Source of the DNA: Vandiemenella viatica
Taxonomy: Eukaryota; Arthropoda; Insecta; Orthoptera; Morabidae
DNA: 64,000 nucleotides
Direction of reading: 5' to 3'
NCBI GenBank assembly: GCA_031002005.1
Contig: JARYHS010013630.1
Location: forward strand, 236,289,539-236,353,538
The number at the start of each line of letters is the position of its first letter. Within the stretch, counting starts at the first letter, position 1. A program made the translations under genes and the position numbers. Under the pieces are notes generated by a model. It did not search any database, was not told the DNA's origin, and saw only the letters and a list, made by a program, of their open reading frames with translations. Below are positions 44,765 to 55,659 of the stretch, piece after piece.

Positions 44765-44899
44765 GGGAGGAATCGCGCCATTTTATTGAAACCTAAAGTT
44801 TCAGCCATCATTCTGTGATTTTTATCCTAGTCCTCTGATGAATGCCACAGAATGATGGCTGAAACGTTAGGTTTCAATGCATTGGCACGGTTCCACCCG
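44765..44899 (+). repeat. Inverted repeat with hammerhead-like core (Penelope-type)
   Basis: Arms 44785-44817 and 44846-44878 (ATTGAAACCT...ATTCTGTG and CACAGAAT...AGGTTTCAAT) pair with two or three mismatches. Weaker pairing extends outward to about 44765 and 44899. Between and within them the plus strand reads CTGATGA (44835-44841), GCCA...TGGC, GAAAC and GTTTC, in the order of a hammerhead ribozyme core. Stem I is not evident. The following CACGGTTCCACCCGGAAAAC is typical of Penelope-like termini, from memory. Confidence 0.45.
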
Positions 44900-45139
44900 G
44901 AAAACCAAGATAACATGGACAACGACTGCCGAAGTCTACACAATCAAAAAACAATTTTGATGTCCTGTGTTATTAATGGAATAGTTTTTACCTATCATCT
45001 GTCTATTGATTACCACTGCTGTTCAGATAATGGAAGATACTACGGTACTCTCGGGGGCTCCACTCTCAGTACAATCACTGTATGTGAACATCAAGGAAGC
45101 GGATGTGATGATCCATACCACTCGATAAGTTTGCCATTC

Positions 45140-45670
45140 TCGGTTGCCAAGTGACAGCGACAGTTGCACAGCGCTGCACGTGTAGAGTAAACAGGGGCGC
45201 CAGTGATCGGGACCGTCGCGATATCGGCTCATTAATCCCTCAATTAGCCACGAGGCGCCTCGTTATTCATTCACGACACTCCAAGGTGCGCCGGGCGGCC
45301 CGCCTCCCCTCGTGACAATGCGGCAAACTTTGTAATCAGTCTGTAGCAAAACAAAGACCAACTCCGACGGGGCCAAGGGGACCAGGCCAGGGGTTAGCTT
45401 GATGAAGGATAAGTGCGCCGCTCAAGAGACGTGTTTGAATTTCAAACAGGGTTCGCGCGTACACAACTGCGGGCGGTCGAGGTTCTCCCGTTTTAGCCGG
45501 TGTCTCGTGCGCTTGCTCGTGGTAGGCCAAATTTATTGCCTCGCCGTGATGAATCACACTTCGGCTCTTAACCCGCTCTTTGAGCCTCGGGCTATGGTCG
45601 CCCCTCGACGGCCACTCCGACGCCCATCCTTCCAGCCTCTCCACTTTCACCAGCCTCCTCAGGCGTCCTA
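45140..45670. promoter_or_regulatory. GC/CpG-rich island, candidate regulatory element
   Basis: The longest GC-rich stretch in the window. It contains TCATTAATCCCTCAATTAGCC (about 45229-45249, stacked homeodomain-type cores), GTCGCGATATCGGC and CGCCGGGCGGCCCGCC. No repeat similarity or supported ORF. ORFs on both strands reflect the low frequency of stop codons in GC-rich DNA. Enhancer or promoter is inferred. Confidence 0.35.
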
Positions 45671-45679
45671 AAGGACTCG

Positions 45680-46812
45680 CTTCACAATGGAGTCTATCTC
45701 AAACATTACTCATTTCACTTCATACTTAGTCACTTCTGATAATCTTTTCACGATATTTGGTTGAATCATTCTTGTCGTTGGTATTTTGAAATCAGTAATT
45801 GACAGAGGCACAAACTATCTGAAAGTGTTAAGGCAAGCTTGGCAATTCAAACGTCAATATTACTCACCCGTTAGCGTGCTATAGCTTGTTGTGAGGGACA
45901 ACAGGTAAACAGGGTATTAAGAAATATTTTATTACGCAGTTGTTTACGCCATTTACGTGAGGATTTTTATGTGGATAGGAATATCAGAACTCAAAATTTT
46001 GCAGTACAGTAAATGCTTCGGGAGCACTGAGATTAACTCTTATTATCGCACTACCGATAGAGGCAAAAGACATGCCTCTTTATACCAAGAGACACTGCCC
46101 AGAATTTTTTTTTATTTAATTATTTTTTACTCAGCGCTCAGCAAAAATATCACACCAACTTCTAAGCAGACCAAAGACTCTAATGATGATCAGAAACGTG
46201 TAAGGAAATCAACATACAAATTGAATTCTGCGAACAATTGAAAATAATATTTCTATTGATTATTCAGAAGAGGAGCTCTTCAGAAATTCACATAAACAGA
46301 ACAGATTTAAGTCATCAACCTACCAGCAATAAAGTCCAGAAACACACGCAGGCAAAATTTATAACTCATTCAGAAGTTCATAGAAATTTATAACGATGGA
46401 CCAAAAATGGGTAGACAATTCCTTCGGTTGACTCTCAACAGGAGACATTCTAAAGCACATTCTCCCATTTGAGGTGCGCATTCATAAATCTGAAATTCAA
46501 ACAGTTAGGTACACCATGCAGTACCCACGTATACATTTATATTACTTTGCTGGACCTGATTCTACAATCGAAACAATCAATCAAAGAAATCAACCAACCA
46601 TGAAATTAGCGATAATTTGACAAAAGCTGCGATAGCCGAAGAGACGATTCAAGCAATCCCGCTAACATATTCAGATTTGATACATACGATACGATAGATA
46701 GTTTACCAATAATGGACAATGCAATGGGAAACAACAAAAACGAAGATAGTTCATTACGCCACTACTCAACCAAAAACACCAAAGAAACCCTATACATATA
46801 CAGTATACTATC
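45680..46812. other. AT-rich spacer
   Basis: No supported feature was found. Confidence 0.4.
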
Positions 46813-46814
46813 GG

Positions 46815-47090
46815 GTTTATTGGGTAAGCGGTAACGCTCGGACCTGGTATCCGGAAAGACGCACCAAGCGTGGTGGCTGAGCGGTAACGTTCTGGCCTCG
46901 GATTGGGAAGGACACGGTTTCGAATCCCCGTCCGGCCATCCATGTTTGGGTTTTCCAATCCAATTTCCCAAATCTGTCCAGGCGAAGGCCGGAATAGTTC
47001 CTCCAAAAGGCCATGACCGAATTCCTTCCCCTACCTTGTCCTCAATCTTTTTGACATCCATAAGGCGTAAAGCGATAAATGAAAAATAAA
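46815..47090 (+). mobile_element. SINE-A preceded by a second SINE head
   Basis: A full copy starts at 46863 (ACCAAGCGTGGTGGCTGAGC, B box ACGGTTTCGAATCCCC, end CATCCATAAGGCGTAAAGCG plus an A-rich tail). Immediately upstream, 46815-46858 is another A-box head (GGGTAAGCGGTAACGCTCGG, CCTGGTATCCGGAAAGACGC) with no body. It looks like a truncated neighbour or a partial tandem dimer. Confidence 0.8.
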
Positions 47091-47284
47091 AAGCTTATAT
47101 GTGAACAAACGACACGTCTTATGAGCAACAAGTATTGGGTTACGTCACTAGTACTCTTTAGCCCAGCTGTACCATGTAAAATGATTTTAACTTATTACGT
47201 TGATGAACATCCCACACAATTAGCGATCTCGACCATTTGTTTTTAAAATGCAAAACACAAAGCATGAAAGTTATTGACACATGT

Positions 47285-48325
47285 TCACAAGTTGATGCAA
47301 TTTTTCTGGATTTTCAGAAATCTTCTGGCTCCGTGCCATGCAACCGACTTTTAGCAAAATTTCGAGCATATATCGGATCAGATTTGCTAATGGATACGAG
47401 ATTTTCTAACTGATCGGTCACAGCTGACGGGGAAGACTCTTCTATTCTAGATGTTTCTTCGGCCGTACGTCAAGATAGTGTAATAGGACCATTTCTTTTC
47501 TTAATTTTTATAAACGATCTATGTGACAACGTTAATGGAAGTTTCAGATTGTTTGCTGATGATACAGTTATCTACAGAAAGGTCCTCTGACGATTGCTTA
47601 GAAATTAAGCGTGATCTGTTTGTTATTTCGGAATGGTGCCGTAAATCGCAACTTACAGTAAACTGCAAAAAGTGCAAGGCAATGCGCATAACTAACAAAA
47701 AGAATCCGTTTGTTTGAGAGTACAAAGTAAACAGCTGAGCTGCTGACACGGTTGATTCTGTGAAGTATTTTGGCGCAATAGTACAAAGCAACTGGAAATG
47801 GGATATACCCATAACTTCTTGGGTAAAGTTAATTCTAACTTAAGATTCATAGTTCGTATTTATGCAAAGGGAATAACTTACAAAACTCTCGTGCGTGCAC
47901 GTTTTGATTACTGTTGTGGAGTTTAGGATGCTTATCGCAAGGAACTGATTGACGATTTAGATAAAGTACTGAGGAGGGCCGCTCGATTTGTAACCGCTTG
48001 TTACAGCCCTTACGAAAGCGTCATAGAGTTGATACATAGATTGGGCTGGGAATGTCTGCCGGACAGACGACATCGTTTTCGTCTGGATTTGATGTCAAAT
48101 ATGCGAAATTCTTCTTTCATGTACGAGTGCAGTAAAATACTTCGTTCACCAAAATATTTAGATCGCAATGACAGGAGTGATAAGATTAGAGAAATGAGAT
48201 GCCGTAATGATGCTCATATGTATTCTTTGAGATTGTAATACCCAGAGTTGGTTTTGGTGCAAAGCACCCTCTGCCGACTACAATATTTGTGAATTTCAGA
48301 GTATGGATTTAGATGTAGATGTAGA
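47285..48325 (+). pseudogene. CR1/Jockey-like LINE, RT to 3' end
   Basis: Degenerate RT domain: FLDFQKSSGSVPCNRLLAKF, DSVIGPFLFLIFINDLCDNV and GSFRLFADDTVIYR, so the FADD catalytic box is still readable. After frame changes come NSNLRFIVRIYAKGITYKTL and VRARFDYCCGV. An open stretch then has VLRRAARFVTACYSPYESVI and ELIHRLGWECLPDRRHRFRL. The copy ends in a microsatellite TTTAGATGTAGATGTAGA (48308-48325). It is 5'-truncated within RT, with at least three frameshifts. The RRAARFV...LGW.-L..RR signature is shared by CR1/L2/Jockey LINEs. Distinct from the 58.2 kb LINE by sequence and tail. Confidence 0.85.
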
Positions 48326-48404
48326 ATGTACCCCACAGAGGAAACTACCAGGCATTACAATAATCTTTCTGTAGTATTTTAGTCCACAGGGTTTAATGCC
48401 AATC

Positions 48405-48540
48405 ACCGGCCGTGATATTTCCTTCAAAAGGCCATGGCCGAATTCCTCCCGTTCCTTGTCCCCATCATTTCCCGCCTCTAATAACCTCGACGTTGAGGAG
48501 GCATAAAGTCATAAACAAAACAAAAACAAAAAAAAAAACA
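48405..48540 (+). mobile_element. SINE-A, 5'-truncated
   Basis: Only the 3' half is present (CGTGATATTTCCTTC, AAAAGGCCATGGCCGAATTC, CCTCGACGTTGAGGAGGCAT), ending in a CAAAAACAAAAA-type tail. It directly follows the LINE at 47.3-48.3 kb. Confidence 0.85.
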
Positions 48541-48749
48541 AAAAACAGTTACCAAATTTCTGGACGAACCTGACCTTCACGCATAAAATGGACTAATAGT
48601 ACTCCATCTATAACACAAAAACGACAACGGGCCAACCAGATGACGAAAAAGAAATAACTGGAAGGTACGAGATTCCAGATTAACAATCAACAGTCGGTCC
48701 ATCAAATCGCAACAAAAATGTAGCAAAACCACTTGTAATTAGTTAAATC

Positions 48750-51700
48750 TATATTTATTTATTTATTAGTTGATGCCAACTAGGACCACGTTAAGCCTTT
48801 GAGCATTTGGCAGCGAGTTTATTCTTCTTTTGCCCCCATAACTCCTTCATTCGTTTTGAATGCGCCTCTTTGCACTCCTCTGTCCAGAGTGTACCGCGTC
48901 TTCCGTTGGAGTGTTCGTCTCGGCTTATCTCACTTGTCATTAACTTCTTCCGAAATATATCTCTGATGAAAGCATCTTCTGTTTCTAGCCCCATCGAATG
49001 AAGATCTTCTTAAATATTTACGATCCAGGGCATTACAGTTTTGGGTCTGGAATCAGATAAATTAAAAAATAAATTAGTTAGTTTGTTCTCCTCCATCCGT
49101 TTGAGGTGGCCATAGAATCGAGCCCGTCTTTTGCGGATTGTTTCAGTGATTTTCTCTATTTTGCTGTAGACTTCTTTGTTGGATTTCTTTTGATGGATGC
49201 CATTCTTAAAATTGGATCGAAGAATTCCTCTAATAATTTTTCTCTCTTTTTTCTCCAGTTCTCCTAGAAGTCCTTTATCGGCATTCAGGAACAAGGTTTC
49301 AGCTGCATACAAAACTAGTGGTTTCAGAACTGTTTCATAATGACGTATTTTAGTATTTTGTGAAAGAAATTTTTTATTGTAGACCTCTCGTGAAGTTTGG
49401 TATGCTATTTCTAGTTTGCGAATCGTTTCCCGAATAGCTTCTTTGTCCAATCCATTTTTCATAATAATCTCAACAAGGTACTTAAATTTTTCCACTTGAT
49501 TAATGTCTCCGTATTTGGTTTGACGTTTCGGTGGATATCAGTAAACCGGTTTGATCAGCAATTTCCTTCAGCAATTCAATTTGGATCCTAGCAGTTTCTA
49601 AGTCATCTAATACTATAGTGATCTCATCGGCAAAAGCCAGCGTGTCTATTGTGATCCCTTTAGATTTAGTTCCTATTCTTGATGGGCTGTAGTCAATTTC
49701 CTTTAACTTTGCTCGCCAGGTCTGAATGATCTTTTCAAGAACACAATTAAACTGTAGTGGAGACAGACCGTCACCTTGCCTGACTCCAGTTGTGACTTCA
49801 AAAAGGTCTGACAGACATCCTAAAAACTTAACTTTTGATTTTGTGTTTGTCAGTGTGCATCTAATTATAGCAAATAATTTTACGTCAACTCCAAATTCAT
49901 TAAGGATGTTCAGAAGCACTTCCCGATCTATCGAGTCATAAGCTTTCTTAAAGTCCACAAAAACTGACACATATTACTTTGACCTGAGCGTATAGTATCT
50001 GATTATCGTCTTGAGGTTGTGGATCTGTTCCGCTGTTGAGCGATTTTTTCTGCTTTTTTGTGCAATGGGTGGATCAAAACTGTTTTCCAATCTTCGGGTA
50101 CAATTTCCTCATTCCAAATTTCTTCTATTTGCTTTTGCAAGATTTCTATCGACTCTTCAGGGGCATATTTCCATAATTCTGCAGTTATGGAGTCTTCTCC
50201 AGGTGCCTTATTGTATTTTAGTCGGGCGATGTGGCGCTTGATTTCATTTTTGTTGGGTTGTAAGGATACCGGGTATCTGAATAAGGGTTCCCCTGTCTTA
50301 ATAGGATTTGCGAGCTTATCAAAGTTAAGTGGACTTTACAAATTTTCAGAAAGGTTACTACAGTTTTCTTCATTTGATGTGGGCAGTGTGCCATCTTTCC
50401 TTTGGAAGCACAGTGACGGCGGTTTGTATCCTGTGAGTTTTCTTTTGCATGTTTTGTAGTACTTTCTAATTTCGTTTTTCTTAAAATTCTGTTCTAAGTT
50501 TACAATAAGAGATTTTTCATAACCACGTTTCTCGGCTCGGATCACTCTAACTGTTTGGGCCCGTTGGGTTTTGTAGGTTTCTCAGTCAGTTTCTGATTTA
50601 GTTGAGTAGTATTTTTCCATGCTTGTAGTCTTTGTTTGAGTACCGATTCACAGTTGTCATTCCACCAGGCATGTTTTTTCTTTCTTTTTATTTCTGCGAG
50701 TTCCTTTGCTGTCTCAATCAGGTGACATTTTGTGTTGTTAAAGTAGCAATCACTGGGTCTGACCTTCTCCTGAAACTCCTTGATTTTTTGCTTGAGTTTA
50801 TCATTGTCGAAACGGACGATCTGTTTGGGTGTTTTCCAATTGTTTGCAGGAATGGGTTTGAACATGATTATTGACATATAATGATCTGAGTCTACATTTA
50901 TGCTCTTTTTTAATTTAACGTTCATAATCTCAGGGCTATTTTTCCTGGAGATACCAACGTGATATATTTTGAACTCTCCAATAGCTTGGACTAGAGATCG
51001 CCAACTTGTTTGCTTCCTTGGAAAATGACGAAAGTGTGTCGACATGACCTGCAGGCTAAGATTTTCGCAAAGGGAGACTAATCTCTTACGATTTTGATTG
51101 TTTTTTTCTTTAAGCGGGATAATGTCCAATAATTTTCTGGTATTTCTTATCTCGCCCGAGTTGTGCGCTGAAATCCCCCCAAAAAAATTTTACATGGTGC
51201 TTGGAAATCTTGGCTAGCTTTCATCTAGTAGATCCCAAAATTTTTCCACTTCATCTGAATCTGATCTGTTTTTATCATTTGTGGGGGCGTGTGCATTTAT
51301 AAGTGTGTATGTTTTGTTGGCGCACTTGATTGTTAATATAGAAAGCCGATCATTTACTGGTTCAAAGTTTTCAACTGATTCCAGGATTGTAGTTTTCACA
51401 GCAAAAGCTGTTCCAAGCATCAGAGACCCGTTGAGAATCCTTTTCTGCGCTCGACTCTTGAAGAAACGATAACCTTCAGAATCGAGAATTTCTTCATCTG
51501 GGTACCGTGTTTCTTGCAGTGGTATTACAGATATCTGGTTTTGATGGAGGGCTCTAGTTGGGATTTTCATCTTACCGGTTTGGGTGAGTGAATTTATTTT
51601 GAATGTTGCTAGAAAAGTTTTGGATTTGGTTCTGAGTTTGCGACTGTTAGGGACATTGCAAGACATTCCGACTCGTCTTTTGCATGATGCCGAGTCTCCC

Positions 51701-51830
51701 CCAGAATCCGAATCAGACCCTTGCACCGCACCTTTCACGACGAGGAATTCATCCGAAGATTTCCCCCTGGGGTAATATTGTTTAGAAGTTTTGCCATCAT
51801 GCATGTTTGGGTTAATTTTTTTTTGTATGT
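48750..51830 (-). pseudogene. RTE-like LINE, nearly full length
   Basis: Minus-strand order. The APE endonuclease (51804-50880) has LATFKINSLTQTGKMKI, VIPLQETRYPDEEILDSEGY, LINAHAPTNDKNRSD and DSDHYMS. The linker has WWNDNCESVLKQRLQAW. The RT (50480-49520) has NKAPGEDSITAELWKYAPEE, VFVDFKKAYDSIDREVL, VTTGVRQGDGLSP and LAFADEITIVLDD. The C-terminal part (49495-48791) has RKRRARFYGHLKRME and a final basic HSKRMKELWGQKK. It ends with AACGTGGTCCTAGTTGGC and a TAATAAATAAATAAATA tail (48769-48750). The endonuclease cleaves target DNA and the RT primes there. Frameshifts and stops, and FADE in place of FADD, indicate it is dead. Clade by resemblance. Confidence 0.88.
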
Positions 51831-51849
51831 GTCTGGTGTGAGCACTACG

Positions 51850-52485
51850 TTAAAGTGTATATTTTTAACTGACCAAACTATCTTTATTTATGAGTATCCG
51901 CCACCTGAATAACAATATTGACATAATTACTTTTTTCTTAGTCTTTTGACTATAAAATTGCTTTCCCAAGGAATTATGAAGAATATGAAACTAAGTATCT
52001 TCTTTTAGTTAGCAATGATAATTCAATCTCACTCAAAACGCACATCCAGTTATTGAGTTGTTAACACTACAAAACTGTTGTTCAGACAAGTAAATATAAA
52101 ATTTATTTTATTTACTTGCTATAAGAATATATATACGCTTGAAAAAAAGATTTGCTATCAGTTTTTCGTCATCTAAATACTAAGCAGATAGTTAGCTATA
52201 CTTTTTTTCATTCATTTATATCACATGCGGTAATTGTTAGAATATTCCAACAAATTTTAATAGAAAATTTTAGGAAAAAACGACCAGCAAAATGAATTAT
52301 GTATGAATGCTAAACAACTTTTATAGAAGCGGTTGAGACTGCTGTAATGCGCTTCGTCGTATAGAATTCTTATAGATTAACTTTTATTTACCCGAGACAA
52401 ATCATAAAAAATTTCTGATAACATTCAGCGTATAAAAACAGTCTTGAATACAAAATACGAAGATTTATTTATTTATTTCGATAGT
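51850..52485. other. AT-rich spacer
   Basis: May contain the RTE 5' UTR (to about 51910); otherwise no feature. Confidence 0.4.
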
Positions 52486-52489
52486 TTTT

Positions 52490-52745
52490 CGACTGGTTTG
52501 ACGCAATCCTACATACCTTCGTATCTTGGGCTAAACACTTCATGTCAACATACCGCTTGCACCCTACGTCCTCAATAATCTGCTTCATATTTTCTAGTCT
52601 CTGTCTTCCTCTGCAGACCTTACCTTAGACTGTTCCCTCCATTAACAAATTAACCAATCCTGCGTGTCTCTAAATATGACCAACGATCCTGTCTCTTCTT
52701 TCTGTAAGCTCCTTCCACAAACTTCTTTTCTCACGTGTACAGAGA
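52490..52745 (-). pseudogene. LINE-A C-terminal fragment, interrupted by hAT
   Basis: Reverse-strand LINE-A carboxy end again (blocks CTACGTCCTCAATAATCTGC, TCTGTCTTCCTCTGCAG, CTGTCTCTTCTTTCTGTAAG), colinear with 11690-11895. Recognisable similarity stops at about 52735, and the hAT element begins 20 bp later. Confidence 0.7.
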
Positions 52746-52757
52746 ACATGTTTTAAA

Positions 52758-53835
52758 TAGTGTTGTAAAAAAACAGTTTTTTTTTATGACGTGAAAAAAA
52801 AAACACGAAAAAAAAACTGTGAAAAAAAAACATGTTTTTTTTCTGGGACATGTTTTTTTTCATAACTACTAAATTTCAAATTTTTAAGGCATTTATCGTT
52901 TAATATGACTGTTTTAGAGTTTATACTAAGTACTTATCTTACTTTTAAATCTACTATATCTTTCTGGTTCAGTAGAAAAAAAAATTACAAAAATATTGGT
53001 AACATTGACTGAAGTTTTCTTTTACGAATGGGGACTTCCCGAAAAGGCTAGGTTGCGTGAGAAGGAATCCCCGTTCCCCATTGTTTGGATTGATACTCGC
53101 TATTTGAACTAGTGCTGCCAAGCCCTACAAATTTATCTGTAGACCTACGAATCTTTTCAAAAAATTAGGAAATTTAACTACGGTTTTTTGCCTCTTTTTA
53201 TTACTTGTCGTGCTTTCCTTATATTGGTATACTTGTTAAACTCGCAGCGTATAGTGATACTGAGTCATTGTCAGTAATTATGAATAATTTCCTTGCAACC
53301 GTTGGCGTAAACCAACCATTGAAAACAAATAAAGCTCCTATTTTGTATGATAATAGATTTAAATTCAAACTTAAAAGACCGTAATACAGAACTATCGGCG
53401 CAGTCTTCATTCACAGTGTGTACTTTGCTCACAATTTAAAATTGCAATCTCAAAAGCTTTTGCATCCAATACAACCAGTAAAAGAAAATGTAACTATTTC
53501 TAGAGGGGACAGAAGAAGAAACAGAAAATTCCAACTCCGACCGAACTAGTGTTGGTAGTACTGATACTAGTGAATGTGGTACCGACATAGAAGATGAATA
53601 AAAAATTATGTTACCTATATAGATACATTTATGAATCATTATGTAAGATATTATTTGATTTAGTAAGGTTTAAAACACACATGCAAAATGTAAGTTCCAT
53701 AAATAAAACTATAATTTATCAAATATATTGTTTTCTGAAAAAAAAAAATAGAAAAAAAACGACGGTGCTAGGTTTTTTTTCATGTTTTTTTTCACAAATC
53801 TGAAAAAAGACATTTTTTTTCAGTTTGCAACACTA
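52758..53835. mobile_element. hAT derivative, 1,078 bp, 8-bp target duplication
   Basis: A perfect 8-bp duplication GTTTTAAA at 52750-52757 and 53836-53843 brackets the element. Termini are TAGTGTTGTAAA at the left and, inverted, TAGTGTTGCAAA at the right. Both are the hAT pattern. Sub-terminal regions are packed with A8-9 and T8-9 tracts separated by ACATG or CACG-type words. No transposase domain is readable. A short acidic frame on plus (about 53494-53601, ending GTDIEDE) is the only coding-like part. Non-autonomous. Confidence 0.92.
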
Positions 53836-53843
53836 GTTTTAAA

Positions 53844-54175
53844 TAATCTGTCGTCCAATACGAAAGTGAAGATGGAAGAAAACATATTTACAATAGAAGG
53901 AATTTTTAACTGCTCTCTGCCTGAACACTTCTGATGTGAAAATAACTGAACATGTTCGGCGAAAATTGTTTTTGTATTATAGAAACTTATTTGTAGTTAA
54001 TATTAAACACCTTCCGACTGTACACTCTGGAGTGTAGTTGTTTAGAAACCAAAATCGCATAGCAGCATGTAGGTACTAATTGTGGCTACGTCTACAGAAA
54101 TACACCTGTGTGTTTCTGTTACCTTCGTTTATAATGATTGTGCTTTTTCATCAAAATATATTGTAAATTCATCTG
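53844..54175. other. Spacer after the hAT element
   Basis: Continues the interrupted flank (TAATCTGTCG...); nothing further recognised. Confidence 0.4.
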
Positions 54176-54181
54176 AGAGTG

Positions 54182-54450
54182 AGTGATCTGGTGGGCCTGG
54201 GGATCGTATGGTTCGCGATTTGAATCCCTGTCTCGGCGGGGATTTTCATAGCCCCTTAACCCGACTTTCACCTTTGACACGGCTTACTGTGTAATGTGAA
54301 GTACACACGAACGCTTCCTTGGTTCGGATTTCACGTTAAACTGTAGGTCCCCGGTAGGATTGCCCGGTTAGGTTTAAGACGATTCGAGACGATGCGCAGC
54401 CAATAGAAAACCCTGTCACAACACCTAATTATAATTATATATTATCCGAA
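54182..54450 (+). mobile_element. SINE-B, near full length
   Basis: Degenerate A box (GTGATCTGGTGGGCCTGGG), B box (GCGATTTGAATCCC), then CTGTCTCGGCGGGGATTTTC, the 3' block ATTTCACGTTAAACTGTAGG, TGCGCAGCCAATAGAAAA and a TAATTATAATTATATATTA tail. Colinear with the copy at 18.8 kb. Confidence 0.85.
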
Positions 54451-54459
54451 AGAGCTTGA

Positions 54460-55000
54460 ATGTGGTAAGATAAAGTGATAGAACTAAATTATGATTATTT
54501 TCACACTAACATCAACTAACATTATTCTTCACGGATTGTTGGATTGAGGTGAATCAAGATATGGTACCGTTACATCAAACAGTTTTTATTCAGGAGATTT
54601 TCAGTCGGTGAATAAATAAACAATCACATTTTTTGCAGAAACCTCAAGCAGAAAATAACTTATTAACGGCAAAGAAGCGCTACTGAAGAAAATAAAGTCC
54701 ATCGGTCAAAATTATTAAGTGGATTTCATTATCTCTTATAGAAAAAAAGTGAGAGATTAGCTCTTTTGGCACTTACTTATAAGTTACAGCCAGTTTACTA
54801 GACGCTTCAACATGACGGCAACACATCGAAACTTTCACTCAGACACGCAGTCAAGTAGAAAGCACTACATGTCACCCACACGGGGTGTCAGTAACCGGTA
54901 AAAAAACAAACACCACTCTCGGAATTTTCAATTTCTAGCCCTCTCAAACTAGCTGATTGTCCGCAGCTGTAAATGCTTTTGCAAAGGGCAGATTGATTTC
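54460..55000. other. AT-rich spacer
   Basis: Nothing recognised. Confidence 0.4.
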
Positions 55001-55009
55001 AATACATGT

Positions 55010-55440
55010 CAAAAAAATGAACCATTCGAAAGTGATGTGAGAAGTTGTCGGATGGGGGAGTAACCGCCAGCGCGTATCAGTCGCTGTTGAACGCGCCGTG
55101 GAGCATTGTTCCGGCCGCATAACAAGTGGCTGTGAATGAAGTTTTCGCTTGAGGACGCCCTCCCTCCTTCCTTGGGCCGCTCGCTCACTCTCGAGTGCTT
55201 GTTTGGAGCGCAGCCGCTGCCTACCATTGTCGCCGACTCTCCGTCAAGCCGCCTGGCAGACCATTGTGCGCAAAGCGTTACGTCCTAGCGGGACGCACAG
55301 TTCCCACACTACTCCCAAAGGTGCGCTACGATTGGCGGAGAGAGCGTTCCTTGCTGATTGCATCTTCCGCTCCAGCTTCCGTTAGGAGTGCTTGCCAGCT
55401 GGAGTCTTTCGTTTTGAATAGGTCGTGTTTTTAGTTGTGC
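55010..55440 (+). promoter_or_regulatory. GC-rich island, promoter-like
   Basis: CpG-rich, with no repeat similarity. It contains an initiator-like TCAGTCG at 55077-55083, an inverted CCAAT box (GATTGGCGG, about 55331), and several short CpG motifs. Downstream sequence to about 55650 stays CpG-richer than the surroundings and could be a 5' untranslated exon. There is no TATA box, coding start or splice donor I would defend. Orientation is a guess from the initiator. Confidence 0.3.
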
Positions 55441-55659
55441 AATCGCTCTTAATTTAAAACGACGGCGAAAAGAAACGTAGCGGAATAAGTGTTTTCCTTG
55501 AAGATCACGGAACACTGATTATCGTTCTCAGGTGTACAATCGCAAGACCATATTCGCTTCAAGAAGTAATAAGGGTCGTAGTGGTGGTATTCTTCACTAC
55601 GCGTTTTGCGTTGCTGTGTGATTTTCGGTTTAGTCTTTTCTTAAATCCACATTGAGAAC

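Noticed and set aside
53494..53601. Functional hAT protein
   Set aside because: Only a short acidic frame exists; no BED finger, RNase H core or dimerisation domain is readable in the 1,078 bp.
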